Translations under genes and position numbers: made by a program
NCBI GenBank assembly: GCA_951799425.1
Contig: OX637394.1
Coordinates: 37,961,001-38,025,000, forward strand
Source: Ilex aquifolium
Lineage: Eukaryota > Streptophyta > Magnoliopsida > Aquifoliales > Aquifoliaceae
Reading direction: 5' to 3'
DNA length: 64,000 bases
Part shown: positions 12,191 to 24,618 of the stretch, one piece after another
Position numbering within the stretch: position 1 is the stretch's first letter
How the letters are laid out: each line of letters starts with the position of its first letter
The notes under the pieces: generated by a model
Databases searched by the model: none
Seen by the model: only the letters and a program-made list of their open reading frames with translations
Told to the model about the DNA's origin: nothing

Positions 12191-12936
12191 GATCCTTCAA
12201 TTACTCCTTCTTTAGATACTTAGAGCTCTTTATGTGCTCATGTAGTTCTATCTTCTTCTTTTTCCTTTGTACTTCGAACTTGTGTTTTGGAATACAAACT
12301 TCATAAAGTGATTTCTGAATCTCGTTTTGAATTGTGATGTGCGATGTGTTGTGATTTGAGACATAACTCACATGGTTTTGTTGAGACATAACTCACATGG
12401 TTTTGTTTTTCTGAATTGTCTTATACTTCCCTTGCCCCCTTGCTTCGAGAAGTGCTTCAGTTCTTCTTGAAGCAATATTATGGATTTCACGAGCTGTCAA
12501 ATTCTTTTGAACTAAGGAACCCATTAGGGACTTCATCTTTCTGATGTGAGCAAGGTTCATGGAACTGAAGGTCTCAAATACTTACTGTAGAGGCGCTAGG
12601 TTGCCAACCGAGCTGAGCTCAACTATGAGGAATATTCTGTTTGGGTGGGGTCAGAACTCTCTTTGGTTGTTTTGAGTGCATTAGAAGGGGTAATCTTGCG
12701 CTGATTCCTTTTCCCGCCTTTTTTCCAACCGTTTTCCATAACCGTAACCACCTTTATTAATTAAGAAACCAAAAAGACAGCCGACTCCCTTTCGCGTGGC
12801 TCTTGGTTTCCTAAAAACTTACAACCTTCTTTAAGTCTCCTATCATCTGCTAAGTTTCTTTCTCTCTTGCGAAAAAATATTCCTGAGTTTCTTCTTGGCT
12901 CTTCGTGACCACTCTCTGTCTTTATCATAACCTTTA
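12191..12936. other. Spacer between the two antisense genes of element B
   Basis: It holds a 25-bp direct repeat (GAGACATAACTCACATGG words near 12358 and 12384) and a TC-rich leader-like stretch before the second gene. No open frame of note. Confidence 0.5.
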
Positions 12937-14027
12937 ATGACTGCCTCTACTTCTTCTTTGTTCAAGGAACGCACTTCCTTTGGAATCGAATGGAAGTGGC
13001 ATTGTCGCTACCTATCTCCTTCAACCTTAGAGCCCACTGATTTGAAAGCCATCAAGAAACGGTTTTTTCCTGATCTTGATTTGCCTTTGCGAGTCCCTAC
13101 CCCCGACGAGCCCTGCAACTACCTTCCTCGAGGGGAAGTCTGCTTTTTTGAAGGTGCCATGGACATGGGACTTCGCCTTCCCATTCATCCGGCCATAGGG
13201 CGAGTTCTTGCCTACTATGACCTATGCCCTTCTCGCCTTTCCCCACGAGGATGGGCCGCTATGGTAAGCTTCTTCCTGTTTTGGCGCCTACATGGCATCG
13301 GCAGGTTCCCCTATGTCTCCGAGTTTCTGTACTTCTTCGAGATCGAGAAAGACGATTCCCCCTGCTTCAGCTTCTTCCGTTGGAGGAATTTTAAATTACG
13401 TCCTTCGGTTCTAGGCCTTCCCTCCAATCCTGAAGGATGGTCTAAACGTTTCTTTTTTGCTTCTGGGGAGTCTTGGCGGTCCACTGAGGATCGTTGCTGT
13501 GAAGTTAGGATTCCACGGTCCTGGAAGAGCTTCTCTCGTATTGGTAGGTTCGATCTGAGCTCTCTTGAATATATACTTTTCTTGAAGATATATTCTTATT
13601 ATATTCTTGTTGCTCAGGTCCCCCTGATCTGGATGTGCCCGAGATGACAAACATTAATGAATTGCTGCTTGTTGAGCCTAGGTCTTACTCTGAGTTGATG
13701 ACGAGTGCAAACCTTTATTTGCTTGGGGCTGAGGCTACTGAATTTGAATTTTCCTCCGTTCCTTACTCTTCCTGGACCTCTTTCTCTGATTCTAACGAGG
13801 AAGGGGATTCTGACGAGGATGGGGACACTGGTGCGAGCTCAAAGAGGTGTAGGAGGGATGGCTCTTTCTCCCCTGATTCTCTGTCCACTATTTTCCTCAC
13901 CCCCGTAGGTCAGAAGCTTCTTGACTCACTCTTCAAGGCTGAGCAAGAAAGAGATTAGCTAAAGGAGGAGAGTGCTCGTCTGAAGGAGGAAGTGGTAGAG
14001 CTGAAGTCACAGCTTAAGAAGGATTAG
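12937..14027 (+). CDS. Antisense accessory gene 2 of element B (second PF04195-like)
   Basis: The first ATG at 12937 opens a frame of about 210 codons with FFEGAMDMGLRLPIHPAIG, LAYYDLCPSRLSP, MVSFFLFWRLHGIG and LPSNPEGWSKRFFF. This follows the same domain pattern as antisense gene 1 but is clearly diverged from it. A probable intron near 13550-13630 leads to an acidic, Ser-rich part (13635-13960) and a short heptad region. Two such genes in tandem on the antisense strand are unusual. Function unknown; an origin by duplication inside the element or by recombination between elements is possible. Confidence 0.55.
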
Positions 14028-14180
14028 GAGTTCTACCTCCTTGTACTCCCTTTCTTTCTTTGAATGATGCAAAACTATGTCTCTCGTTATATTTTCTTGA
14101 ACGCCTGTACTCTTGGATTTTTTGAATATCAGCTCTTTCTTTTTTGAATGTGCATGTCCATGTATGAGCTGAGGGGGTCA

Positions 14181-14404
14181 TCTCTTATGAGCTAAGGAGC
14201 TTATTCTGAATTCTGTAAATTTAGACACTGAGCTCTTCCAGCACATTCTCCGCGTTCAGAACACGAACGTGGATGGAAAACAGAAGGTCATGTCTCTTAT
14301 GAGCTAAGGAACTCATTCTGAATTCTATAGATTTAGACACTGAGCTCTTCCGGCACATTCTTCTCGTTCAGAACACGAACGTGGATGGAAAACAGAAGGT
14401 CATG
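14181..14404. repeat. 112-bp direct repeat, two copies
   Basis: Two units (14181-14292 and 14293-14404) share TCTCTTATGAGCTAAGGA, TTAGACACTGAGCTCTTCC and the inverted word CGTTCAGAACACGAACG. They differ at only a few bases. Confidence 0.85.
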
Positions 14405-14579
14405 TTTGTAATGACATCTTCTGTATTAGACATGAAGCTGAGAGATGATCTTTATCGTTCGGAGAAGGTCAGGAACTTCCGTGGTCTTCGTCAGTATTGG
14501 GGTCTTTGAGTGCGCGGGTAGCACACGAAGACTACTGGCCGTGGGGGAAAGACTATTGGTGTCTCCAAGAAGAGACCAG

Positions 14580-15082
14580 CTTGAATTTTATGAGCTTAGA
14601 AGCTTATTGCTTGTATACGAGCTGAAGAGCTCACCACGAATTTTATAAGCTGAGAAGCTTATTGATTGTATATGAGCTGAAGAGCTCATCTTGAATTTTA
14701 CAAGCTGAGAAGCTTATCGATTGTTTATGAGCTGAAGAGCTCATCTTGAATTTTATAAGCTGAGAAGCTTATCGTTTGTTTATGAGCTGAAGAGCTCATC
14801 TTGAATTTTATAAGCTGAGAAGCTTATCGTTTGTTTATGAGCTGAAGAGCTCATCTTTAGTTTTATAAGCTGAGAAGCTTATCGTTTGTTTATGAGCTGA
14901 ACAGCTCATCTTTAGTTTTATAAGCTGAGAAGCTTATCGTTTGTTTATGAGCTGAAGTGCTCATCTTTAGTTTTATAAGCTGAGAAGCTTATCGTTTGTT
15001 TATGAGATGAAGAGCTCATTTTGAATTTTATAAGCTGAGAAGCTTATCGTTTGTTTATGAGCTGAAGAGCTCATCTTTTTAC
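14580..15082. repeat. 55-bp tandem repeat with two small hairpins per unit
   Basis: About nine units of 55 bp each contain AAGCTGAGAAGCTT and GAGCTGAAGAGCTC, two 5-bp stems with 4-base loops. The array lies just downstream of the integrase end in the 3' region of element B. Tandem repeats in this position are known for Tat-lineage elements (Retand, Ogre) and can seed satellite DNA. Confidence 0.9.
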
Positions 15083-15154
15083 TTCGGAAATCATATGGGG
15101 ATGAATAAAAGACCTGTTTATTTTCATTGAAAATAGCTTTATTATATGAAAAAC

Positions 15155-18100
15155 TTACTGAAAGAACTTCTTAAGGTGCTCGGCATTCCAAGAGTGAGGT
15201 AGGATCTTTCCCTCCTCTATTTGTAGCTCGTAATTTCCTGGTCTGACTACCCTTGATACGATATAGGGTCCTTCCCAGTTGGGTCCCAGCTTCCCATGTG
15301 CGGGATCCTTCTTTGCAAGCAGAAGCCTCCTAAGTACCAAGTCTCCAACCTTGAAACTTCTGTGCCTCACCTTCCTGTCGTGGTATCTTGCAGTTTTCCT
15401 TTGATAAATTTGGACACGATGCAGAGCTCTGTCTCTTTTTTCATCCAGGAAATCGAGGTTCAATAGGAGAGACTCATCATTGTGCTCGGCATCTACAAAT
15501 TCCACCCTTGGTGACTGGAGCCCCACCTCAACAGGTGTCATCGCCTCGGTTCCAAAGGCTAAAGCAAACGGGGTTTCCTGAGTTGCAGATCTGACGGTGG
15601 TCCTGTAGGCCCACAAAACTTCAGGGATGTACTCCACCCATTTGCCCTTTAGGTTTTCTAGTTTGGTCTTCAGAGCTGTCTTTATGGTTCTGATTGTGAC
15701 CTCTGCTTGTCCATTGGATTGAGGATGTGCAGGAGCTGAGAAATAGTTTTTTATCCCGAGCTCAGCACAAAATTTTTAAATTTTGAGTTGTCAAACTGTT
15801 TCCCATTGTCAGACACGACTGCTCTGGGAACTCCAAACCTGCAAACTATTGATTTCCAAACGAAGTTTTGGACCTTTTGTTCGGTGATTGTTGCCAAAGG
15901 TTCAACCTCTACCCACTTGGTGAAGTAATCCACTCCTATGATAGCAAACTTGCATTGTCCTACACCGGTGGGAAGGGGTCCAAGAATGTCCAAATCCCAC
16001 TGTTGAAAGGGCCATGGGCTTACCACCGAGGTTAGCAGCTCGGGTGGACAGTGGGAAATATTGGCATGCTCCTGGCAAATCTTGCACCTTTTGACCAATT
16101 CGGTGGCATCTTTGAGCATGGTCGGCCAATAGTATCCCTGCCTTAGCGCCTTTCCTGCCAAGGCCCGAGCTCCAATGTGATTGCCACATATTCCCTCATG
16201 AACTTCTCTGAGTATATAATTGGCGTCTTCATCTCCTACGCATTTAAGGAGAGGAGCTGAAAATCCTCGTTTGTATAGATTTCCTTGCAGCACAGAGAAT
16301 CTGGCTGACCTAGCTTTGAGCTTAGAGGCTTCCTTAACATCGCCTGGCAAGGTTCCTTTCTGTAGGTATTCTACGATGGGGTCCATCCAGCTCGGCTGAG
16401 CTATGATTGGCAGCACGTCCTCCCTTTCAATGCTTACTGAGGCTCCGGAAGATATTCCACTGGTATTAGCCTATCCAGGTCTTCTTGTGAGGCAGTTGCT
16501 AACCTTGCCAGCGCATCTGCTCGTGAATTCTCTGCTCTGGGCACGTGTCTGACTTTAACCTGTACAAACAACTTTATTAGTTCTCGTACCTTTCTGAGAT
16601 AAAGGATCATTTTTTCGCCTCTCGCTTCGTAGGATTCCTCTATCTGTTTTACCACTAGCTGTGAGTCACTGCAAATCTCTAGCTGTTCTGCTTCCATAGA
16701 ATGAGCAAGATTGAGCCCAGCGATAACAGCTTCATATTCTGCCTCGTTATTTGAAGCTTTAAACCCAAATCTAAGGGCGTACTCGACATCTATTCCTTCT
16801 AGCGAGGTCAAGATTATACCTGCAGCGCTTCCCTGAGCGTTGGCAGCTCTATCCACTGAAAGCCTCCATATGGGGAGGTCCGGTACTAAATATGCGGTCT
16901 CCATAGGTGCTGCTGCTATGAACTCTGCGATGAAATCCGCCAGAATTTGCCCTTTAATGGCAGTTCTTGGCTTATATCTGATATCAAACTCACTAAGCTC
17001 TATGGCCCATTTAACCAACCTCCCCGCAGAATCTGGCTTATGTAGCACTTGTTTCATTGGCTGATCTGTTGGAACTTCGATAGTATGAGCCTGAAAATAT
17101 GGTCTAAGTCTCCTAGCTGTTGTAACCAAAGCTAAAACGAGTTTCTCCATCTTTGGATATCTCTTCTCTGCCCCCCTCAGAGCTCTGCTGCAGTAGTAGA
17201 CTGGTTGCTGAGCTCTGTCTCGCTCCCTAACTAGCGCTGCGCTTGTTGAAAAATCTGAAACTGCCAGGTAGAGAGTAAGGACTTCCCCTTCTAAAGGGCT
17301 CACCAAAATAGGAGGAGAGCTCATATAATTTTTCAGGGCTTTGAATGCTTCTTCGCATCTGGTATCCCACTGGAATGCTTTCTTCAAGACTTGAAAGAAT
17401 GATTGGCATTTATCGCTTGACCTGGACACAAAACGGCTCAGGGCAGCTATTCTACCTGTCAGGCGTTGTACCTCCCTTGTGTTGGATGGTGATTGCATAT
17501 CCAACACCGCCCTAACCTTCTCTGGGTTAGCTTCAATTCCTCAGCTGTTGACAAGAACCACATTTGCCAACCAGGTAGGGTAGTCAACTTCCCTGATGGC
17601 CTTGGCATGGAGGAGTTTCCTGACCTCCTCATTTATTGCCCTTTGTCTTTCCGAGGCAAAACTCATCCTCTTTTGTTTGACGGATTTGCAAGTTGGGTTC
17701 ACGCTTAGCTTATGGGTAATAACCGAAGAGTCAATACCTTCCATGTCTTCTTGCTTCCAATCAAACACCCCCATATTCTCCTTCAAGAACTGGATGAGGA
17801 GACCTTTGAGCTCATCGTTCAGCCTGGAACCTACATAAACGAGGTGCTCTGGCTCCCCATCAAGCTGAATCGGTTCCAGCTCTTCTGATGGCATTGGTCT
17901 TGTTTCCATTTCATCTCTCATGTCGAGTTCATCCAATTGGATGTTCTCAACCTCCTGCATCTTCACAGAAGCCATGTAGCATTCTCTTGCTACACGTTGG
18001 TCTCCTCGGACCGCTCCGATTCCATTTTCTGTAGGGAATTTAACGACCAAGTGATAGGCAGATGGGATTGCCTTCATAGAATTGAGGGATGGCCTTCCAA

Positions 18101-20167
18101 GCAAGATGTTGTATGCCGAAGGTGCATCGACCACTAGGAATTTTACGGTTGTTGTAGCTTGGCAAGGTGGGTCCCCTAGGGTGAGCACGAGTTGGATTGA
18201 GCCCAGGGGGAGCACCCTTTCTCCCGAGAATCCCAGCAAGTGAGTACTTACTGGTTCGAGTCTTCCCCGTCCTATGTCCATTTTGTCGAATGCAGGTGCA
18301 AAAATGATATCTGCGGAGCTCCCGTTATCGATCAGAACTCGATGAACGGTTCTATTAGCCACCACAGCTCGTACCACCAATGGATCATCGTGAGGGTACT
18401 GGCATCCCTCCAAATCAGAATCCGAAAAAGTGATAGTTGTATCTAAGCGTGGTGCTTTGGATACAGTGTGCACTTCGAGAGTTTCTTCGGCTCTGATTCG
18501 TCGGAGGTGTGCTTCCTGGCTGAACTGGACTCTCCACCTCCCGCGAATCCTCCAGATATTACTCTAATCTCACCTAGAGGCTGCTGATGCGGTGCAGGTG
18601 CCTGCCGTTGGGGTGGCGGAGGTGGAAGAGCTCGGTTCTGGTTGTCATGGGCTACAAAGCGACGTAACTATCCTCGCTGGATCAAGAACTCAATTTCCTT
18701 CTTTAGTTGAATGCAGTCATCAGTGTGGTGACCATGATCTCTGTGGTAATCGCAATACTTCGTGGGGTCTCTCTTAGCTGGATCTGCCTTCATCCGGGGT
18801 GGCCACTTTAGGAACTTCTCGTTTTGGACCTCATATAGAACCTGGGATACAGTAGCGGTGAGCGGAGTGTATCGCTGAGGTTCGTATCTAGGCTGTAGTT
18901 CAGGTTGCATAGGGCCCAAGCGGTCTCTAACATTTCCTCTTCTCTTTGGCGAGCGGTCTCTATCCCTCCTTGGAGACCTTTCTCTCCCTTTTTCCTTCCT
19001 GGGACTTCGGTCCCTTCTCTTTTCTTCTTTTTCCTTCTCCTTTCGTGAGGATGTACTCCCCACTTTGGAAAGGAGTGCCTCTTCACCGTTTATATATTTT
19101 TCTGCCTTGGCTAACACTTCAGTCATGCTTGCCTGAGGGTTTTTAGATACAGAGAACATCAAATCCTTTGACTGCACTCCTAATCCTGCAATGAAAGCAG
19201 TAATGGCAAACTTTTCATCAGGGATATCCACCTTCAGCGATTCTGAATTGAACCTTTGTACATAAGATCGCAGGTTCTCATCAGACCTCTGTCTTATATT
19301 TAATAAGTGATAGCTCGGCTTCCTATAGATCCGAGCTCCGATGAAGTGTGACACGAAGGAAATGGAGAGTTCTTTGAAAGAAGAAATCGAGGCTGGGGGG
19401 AGCCTATTGAACCATGCCAAGGCTGACCCTTTCAAGGTGATGGCGAAGGCCCTGCACCGCACAGGGTCCTGGTATCCGTGCAACTCCATTTGGTTTTTGT
19501 AGGTGTTGAGGTGATCCACAGGGTCTTTTGTCCCATCAAAGACCTCTATCTGAGCTACTCTGAACTTCGGAGGAAGGGGGAAAAGCAACACTCCAGAGGT
19601 GAATGGGGATTCAGTTTGCTGCACCAAGGCATTCATCGTTACTGGGGTTTTGACTTTCACTGCCTCTCTCATGTGGCTGAGCTCTTGCTGGATATCCTGG
19701 AAGCGGTGTTCCCAATATTGCTCCATTCTTTCCTGTTGGAAAGGAAGGAAATCATTCCTCTGTGGTCCTTCGTTATGGCTTTGAGCTTCTTCGTTGATTC
19801 CCCTTCTAGGCGGCTAACGAGGTGCTTGGCTGCTTTCTCCTCCTTCGTTTGTTTTCCTGAGGGGGTCAAGGCATTGCCGTTCCCTAGGAGGAAGATTGTT
19901 CGGGTCTTGCCGGGGTGGTTACGTCTGTTGAGGTCCTTGTAAGAGCTTCAAGAGCTCTTCATTTTGTTGGAGTAAACGTTGATTGACTAGGCGAAGTGCG
20001 TCTAGTTCATTGTTGGGGGGAGGATCCACCGTAGGATGGTCGTTTTCAGCAGTAGGGATGAAATCATGAAGGTTTTCCGGTTGTCTCCCACTGGTGACCT
20101 CCTGGGGATTCTGCGGTCTTGGGGGATTCATCTGACTTTTACTCATGTTTCGTGTAGAGACCATCAA
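15155..20167 (-). pseudogene. Gag-pol region of element B
   Basis: Gag (20167 to about 18660) starts MVSTRNMSKSQMN, has the capsid pattern LKGSALAWFNRLP, an Arg-rich block and a CX2H-type basic motif (KYCDYHRDHGHHTDDC). Protease (about 18400-18250) has LIDNGSS. Part of the reverse transcriptase follows, then RNase H with a second RNase H-like domain (about 17500-16450, SVDRAANAQGSAAG and EYEAVIAGL). Integrase (16416-15155) has the HHCC zinc region (ending CKICQEH), a WDLDILGPLP core and a C-terminal domain. The second RNase H-like domain fits the Tat lineage. The region is broken a few times. Confidence 0.88.
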
Positions 20168-20199
20168 TTACTGAAGAATCAGTATACTTGTAACAAGAA

Positions 20200-20226
20200 C
20201 TGTCGTTCCCACAAACGGCGCCAAAC
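20200..20226 (-). promoter_or_regulatory. Primer-binding region of element B
   Basis: Right inside the 5' LTR the minus strand reads GTTTGGCGCCGTTTGTGGGA, equivalent to the site in element A. Confidence 0.75.
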
Positions 20227-20957
20227 TGATGGTGTAAATCTACGTGAATGAGCTATAGAACATGATTGATTCGTATGAGTGATATGCGTGGAGTTAAGTG
20301 TGGTATCTGAGCTGCAAGGCTCGTGTCTAGCAATGCTAGTTGACGTTTAGGGAAATCAAGGAAAAGGGTGGTAACACAACAGAATTATAGTGGTTCACCG
20401 GCCAGAGCTCGGCTAGTCTACTCTGCAATGGAGTCTCTAGCTCCTCTTCTTTATTGATAAAGTTGAACGTATTACCGAATGGGAATCAGGGGATTAGGGT
20501 TTTTCTTTTGATGTCTATCTTGCCTCCCCCTATGGGGGGGTCTATCCCCCCTTTCTTATAGCCTCCTGCTTCCCTCTAATCCGATATTGCCTCCTATGAT
20601 GGGGGGATCTTCTCCCCTCTCTCTCTCTTTAATCCCTGAATTCCATATGGCTGGCTTTGATGGTCTATATCCCGAAATCTTTACCTTCCTCCATGGGATC
20701 TTCCTACATAATCGGAAAAGATCTTGGTTAGTTGAGGTTTTTACGCCTAGGTTCCAGCTTGGTTCCTATTACGGGGGTATCTGCTGTCATCTTGCTGTCC
20801 TCCTGCCATTTCTCATTTCGTGTCTCTTGTGGGGAGCTCTGACCTCAGCTGGATGAGCTCAGACTATGGATTGAATGAGCTCTGCTTCCCTTCTCCGAGC
20901 TCCCGAGCTGAGCTCATTTCCTGAGCTCAGGTTTGGGGTTTATTTCAGGTATCATCA
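20227..20957 (-). repeat. 5' LTR of element B
   Basis: 731 bp, the partner of 8195-8924. It ends GGTATCATCA and is followed by the ATATT duplication. Confidence 0.93.
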
Positions 20958-20962
20958 ATATT

Positions 20963-21919
20963 TATATTAGGATCTTTCTAACTCCAATTCATTATGAGAT
21001 TATAAGTTGTAACCCTAATTTTCATGTGCTTGTAATTGCGTGTAGTTGGACAGACGAACTTCCCCTCAATTGAAAATAGAGATCTTCCCCCATGCGCTAA
21101 TGCTGTGATTGAAAAGCTGTTAAACATATAAATTTTTAATAAAACACAAAATGACTCTAATATGTTTAGAACTTATTCAAGGATGTCTGTAAATGTCGGA
21201 AGCATGGCCAAAAGTTATTACCATTTGTTTATGATTTTATCCTAATTGGTATGATAAAATATAGTAGGGTAGGCATACTTAAGTATCCTCAATAAATATT
21301 TCAAACTTTTATGGCTTTAGTTACAACTTTTATGGATCATCTATAAGTGTTGAGGGTTATTTACGATTTGTTAGGATCAATCGCAAATAATCCTTAAAAA
21401 TTATAAATGATCCCTAAAACTTGTAAATAATCTTCAAAAATTATAAATGATCTTCAAATTTTGTTAGAAAATAAAAATCACAACATTTGTAATGACGGTA
21501 CATTACCGAAAAAGTACCGTAGACTTCTAAAATGAAGTTGGGTTTATATGTTGAGCATTACTTCTGGACTTATTTGAGATTTAATTCAAGTATATAATTC
21601 ATTATAATCCGCAGAATAACAATGGGTGTCAATGTTAGATGAGAGCCAAGAACTAGAATAGATTAGATAGGTCCTAAATCTTCCTATCCCAAGCGAGTTA
21701 GTGATAGTTGAATATTGATACATACGTAGTCGATCGAACACTAGTGCTCTTCTGGTCGGCTCTTGATGACATCCAAAACACAAGAAAGAAAACACGGGCG
21801 ATTGAAGGATAGCATCATTTGAACTAACACCACATAATTTTAAAATTACTTGTACAATAAGGATACATCATATATTTACACTTACAAAACACTTCAAGCA
21901 TATTTCAAGAAATGATATG
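20963..21919. other. AT-rich non-coding DNA between elements B and C
   Basis: No coding signal. A short degenerate repeat with the word AAAAATTATAAATGATC occurs near 21395 and 21435. The stretch 8180-8194 joined to 20958 onward is the pre-insertion site of element B. Confidence 0.6.
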
Positions 21920-21972
21920 GGATAAAATGCATGGATTTCTACATTCCACCTCGAATCATGCACCCGGATCGA
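21920..21972 (+). repeat. Left copy of a 53-bp repeat flanking element C
   Basis: AAAATGCATGG and CGAATCAT words here align with 29604-29656 just outside the other end of element C (roughly 80% identical). It is much longer than a normal 5-bp target duplication. Confidence 0.7.
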
Positions 21973-22564
21973 ATCATGCACTGCCACTCGGCAGCCTCTT
22001 AGGTAAGGGTCTGCCGGTAGGCACTTGTCCAAGGGAGGTCCTCGCTCGAGCCCACTAACAACCAGAAGCTTCCACGAGTCAGCTACTTCCTTACTACCTG
22101 AGTTGCTACGAACTCTCTCACCCACCTTTGCTAAGGACCAACTAGGAGGTAGAATCCTAGTCAAACACTCTTAACTTTGAGGAGCTGGTGATGAGGCACC
22201 AAGGAGTTAGAGTCCATGTAAAATGCTAATCCTAGCCACCAAGAGCTGGTGATAAGGACTTAGGAATAAAAGTCCTAATCTAACTCTAGGCTAATCAACC
22301 TAGAGTTCAGGTTCCTTTGAAACACATCTCCCTATTGCTATTAATAAAGGCCTACGGGTACTAGGTAAGGGATTCGATCCTAGCCTATACACTCCATATT
22401 TTTCTTTGACTTGCGATCTGACTTAAGTATCGGAGTCCCTTTGGCCGCCTCCGGCCATCGGTTCACCTAGGTATTCTCTTGTCTTGCAGGTTCCATGAGA
22501 CTTCTTCACCACCCTCTCCGTCTGTATGAGGTGGTTACTCTTTGTGTGAAATTATTCCCGTACA
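21973..22564 (+). repeat. 5' LTR of element C
   Basis: It aligns with the 3' LTR from about base 29000 on and ends TTATTCCCGTACA. Compared with the 3' LTR it appears shortened at its outer end. Confidence 0.75.
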
Positions 22565-23813
22565 ACTGGCGTCATCTATTGGTAAACGAATAAGTTTTCT
22601 ACCAATGAAGAAACCTTGAATCATGTCCGGCGAGAGAGCCCTCGTCCCGAGAACCAGTCGCACGACACTTCCACTACCTCCAATCCTTAAAAGACCCACT
22701 AACTATGACATCCAATTATCAGAGGATGTACTACTCCGTGATGGACAAAAGCACTCTAAAGAAAAACCTCATTCTCATCGCAACTAACCTGTCATTGGTG
22801 CAGAAGGGCGAGTTAGCTATTGAGATGGATTACTGTGAGGCAATAAGGAAGAAGACGGAGGAGTTAGAAGACCTCAAGCAAGGGCTCCTTCTCCAAAGGC
22901 GCAATAAACTTGCTAGTCAGGTTATACGTCCGTCTGGTCAAAGTGACCACCACAATGATCACTCACATAAGGCTCAATTAATCCAACTGTCACATGAGCA
23001 GGTCGCTAGCAATGAGCTATTTGACCCCTGATCGGCGTCAAGGCAGATATTCACTAAGACGCACTACTTCTCAATGTTTTCCTAGGGACCCTTCACCCAA
23101 ATGACACCCTCCTCATCATATGAAGAGGGGAGGCGAGTCACATAGGGAACGCCACCCTAGGGAGCATAGAGAAGGGCACGGGAGTTCAACTCATCACTCT
23201 ACACGAAATGATTGGTACGCCGATTATAGAAGAACAAAGCATAGGCACTCTGAACCAGCATGTGAAGTGGCTACCCGGCTGCAACACATCTTCGCTACAG
23301 ATGGCCTCATATATTCAGCGAAGGAGAAGGCAAGACAGACCCTTGTAAAAATGACCACTACTCCTTTTGTTCAGTCCATATGAGAAGTAAAACCCCCACA
23401 TAAGTTCTCTCTTCCATCCTTCAAGTTGTGTGATGAAAAGTCTGATCTCGTCATCCACATTGGGACTTTACTAATAAGATGGCCCTCTAGACGAGCAATG
23501 ATGCGTTGATGTGTAAGTTGTTTCCCTCCAGTTTGGAGATGCCAGCTCTTAAGTGGTTTCATGGGATGTGATGAGAGTATAATATTGCATATTATAAGCC
23601 TCATAACCATTCATCTTAGTTATTTTTGTCTCTTAATTCCTTTGTGTTAGTTAAGTTTTGTATTTTATAGTGATTTTGGGTGTATGCAGTTGAATTGGTG
23701 CAAAAGCATGAAATTACGGGTGTTTCAATGCCATGGAAGACTTGGGGCATGGGTTAAGAGGTCCAGGAGTGCAGCCAAGGACATTGCAAGCAAAATTGAG
23801 AAAAATACCACTT

Positions 23814-24047
23814 CTACCGGTAGGTCTTGTATTGGTACAACTGAAGCCAGAAAGAGGTTCTACCTGTAGGTTATCACTCCTACTGATAGGTGCAATCCAG
23901 AGAGTTGTCCTGCCGGTAGGTGGGTATTGTCCTACCAGCAGGTTGAAGACAGAAGGGTGTCCTACTAGTAGAAGAACAAAACAACTAGTAGGAGGAAAAT
24001 GGTGAACAATCCTACCGGTAGGTCGTTTTCTGCTTCCTATTGGTAGG
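23814..24047. repeat. Cluster of CTACCGGTAG palindromes in LTR 1
   Basis: About nine perfect or near copies of CTACCGGTAGG lie in 235 bp, perfect at 23814 and 24012. The last copy ends about 106 bp upstream of the TATA box. Confidence 0.88.
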
Positions 24048-24618
24048 TTCTTGTAAATATACTGCAAGGACAGATTTGAAAAGGCAATCTGCTGGTTTAT
24101 TTTAAAGGCCATGATTGGTGGATTAAAAAAAGAGAAATCAGCACAAGACTCCATATAAATACACAAGTCTAGCAAAAGAGAGTGGGTTCTCATTCCATCG
24201 TTTAATTCACCATTCTTCTTCTTCTCTCTCTTCTAGGGTTTTTAGTTTTCTTCTTTTTTTTAGTTCTTTCTCCATTGTTTACTTTACAAGCTCTCTTTAA
24301 ATTCAAGTCCTTAATTTCTGCAAAGCAATTACTTTTGTTGCTTTCGGCAAATGATTTCCTTTCATAGCAATTTCAATACAAGGTATTTACTTTACTTGCA
24401 ATTTCAATTCTTGTCTATTTGCTTTAATTTACATTATGCTTTCTTCAATCACTTTCAATTTATTTTCTGTCATGTGTGAGTAGTCGTTCACCAGTTTGAT
24501 CGGATGAAGTAGCCTCATCTGTGAATTGGGGATTTTGACTCAAAACTAGGGCTAGTCCACTGTCAAGTTGTTTGGGTCAATTGAAAAGGTTAATTAGGAA
24601 GATGTGCAATTGTATATC

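Larger units (their letters stand above)
8195..20957 (-). mobile_element. Element B: Tat-lineage Ty3/gypsy retrotransposon, nearly full length
   Basis: The 12.8 kb element is flanked by the 5-bp duplication ATATT (8190-8194 and 20958-20962) and has LTRs at 8195-8924 and 20227-20957. On the minus strand the order is LTR, primer site, gag, protease, reverse transcriptase part, RNase H, integrase, hairpin tandem repeat, a long 3' region with two genes on the opposite strand, and LTR. By eye the LTRs differ at about ten bases and one indel over 730 bp (about 1.4%), or roughly half a million years at the 1.3e-8 rate used for grasses and more at slower woody rates. Gag-pol is broken, with roughly half a dozen breaks. 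Confidence 0.93.

Noticed and set aside
14580-15082. Possible CRISPR-like array
   Set aside because: Units are contiguous with no unique spacers, and the DNA is a plant retroelement.
21868-22164. 98-codon minus-strand frame
   Set aside because: Lies antisense across the 5' LTR of element C and its flank.
23684-24193. Frames of 61, 90 and 159 codons in LTR 1
   Set aside because: They read through the palindrome cluster in several frames and have no protein-like composition.
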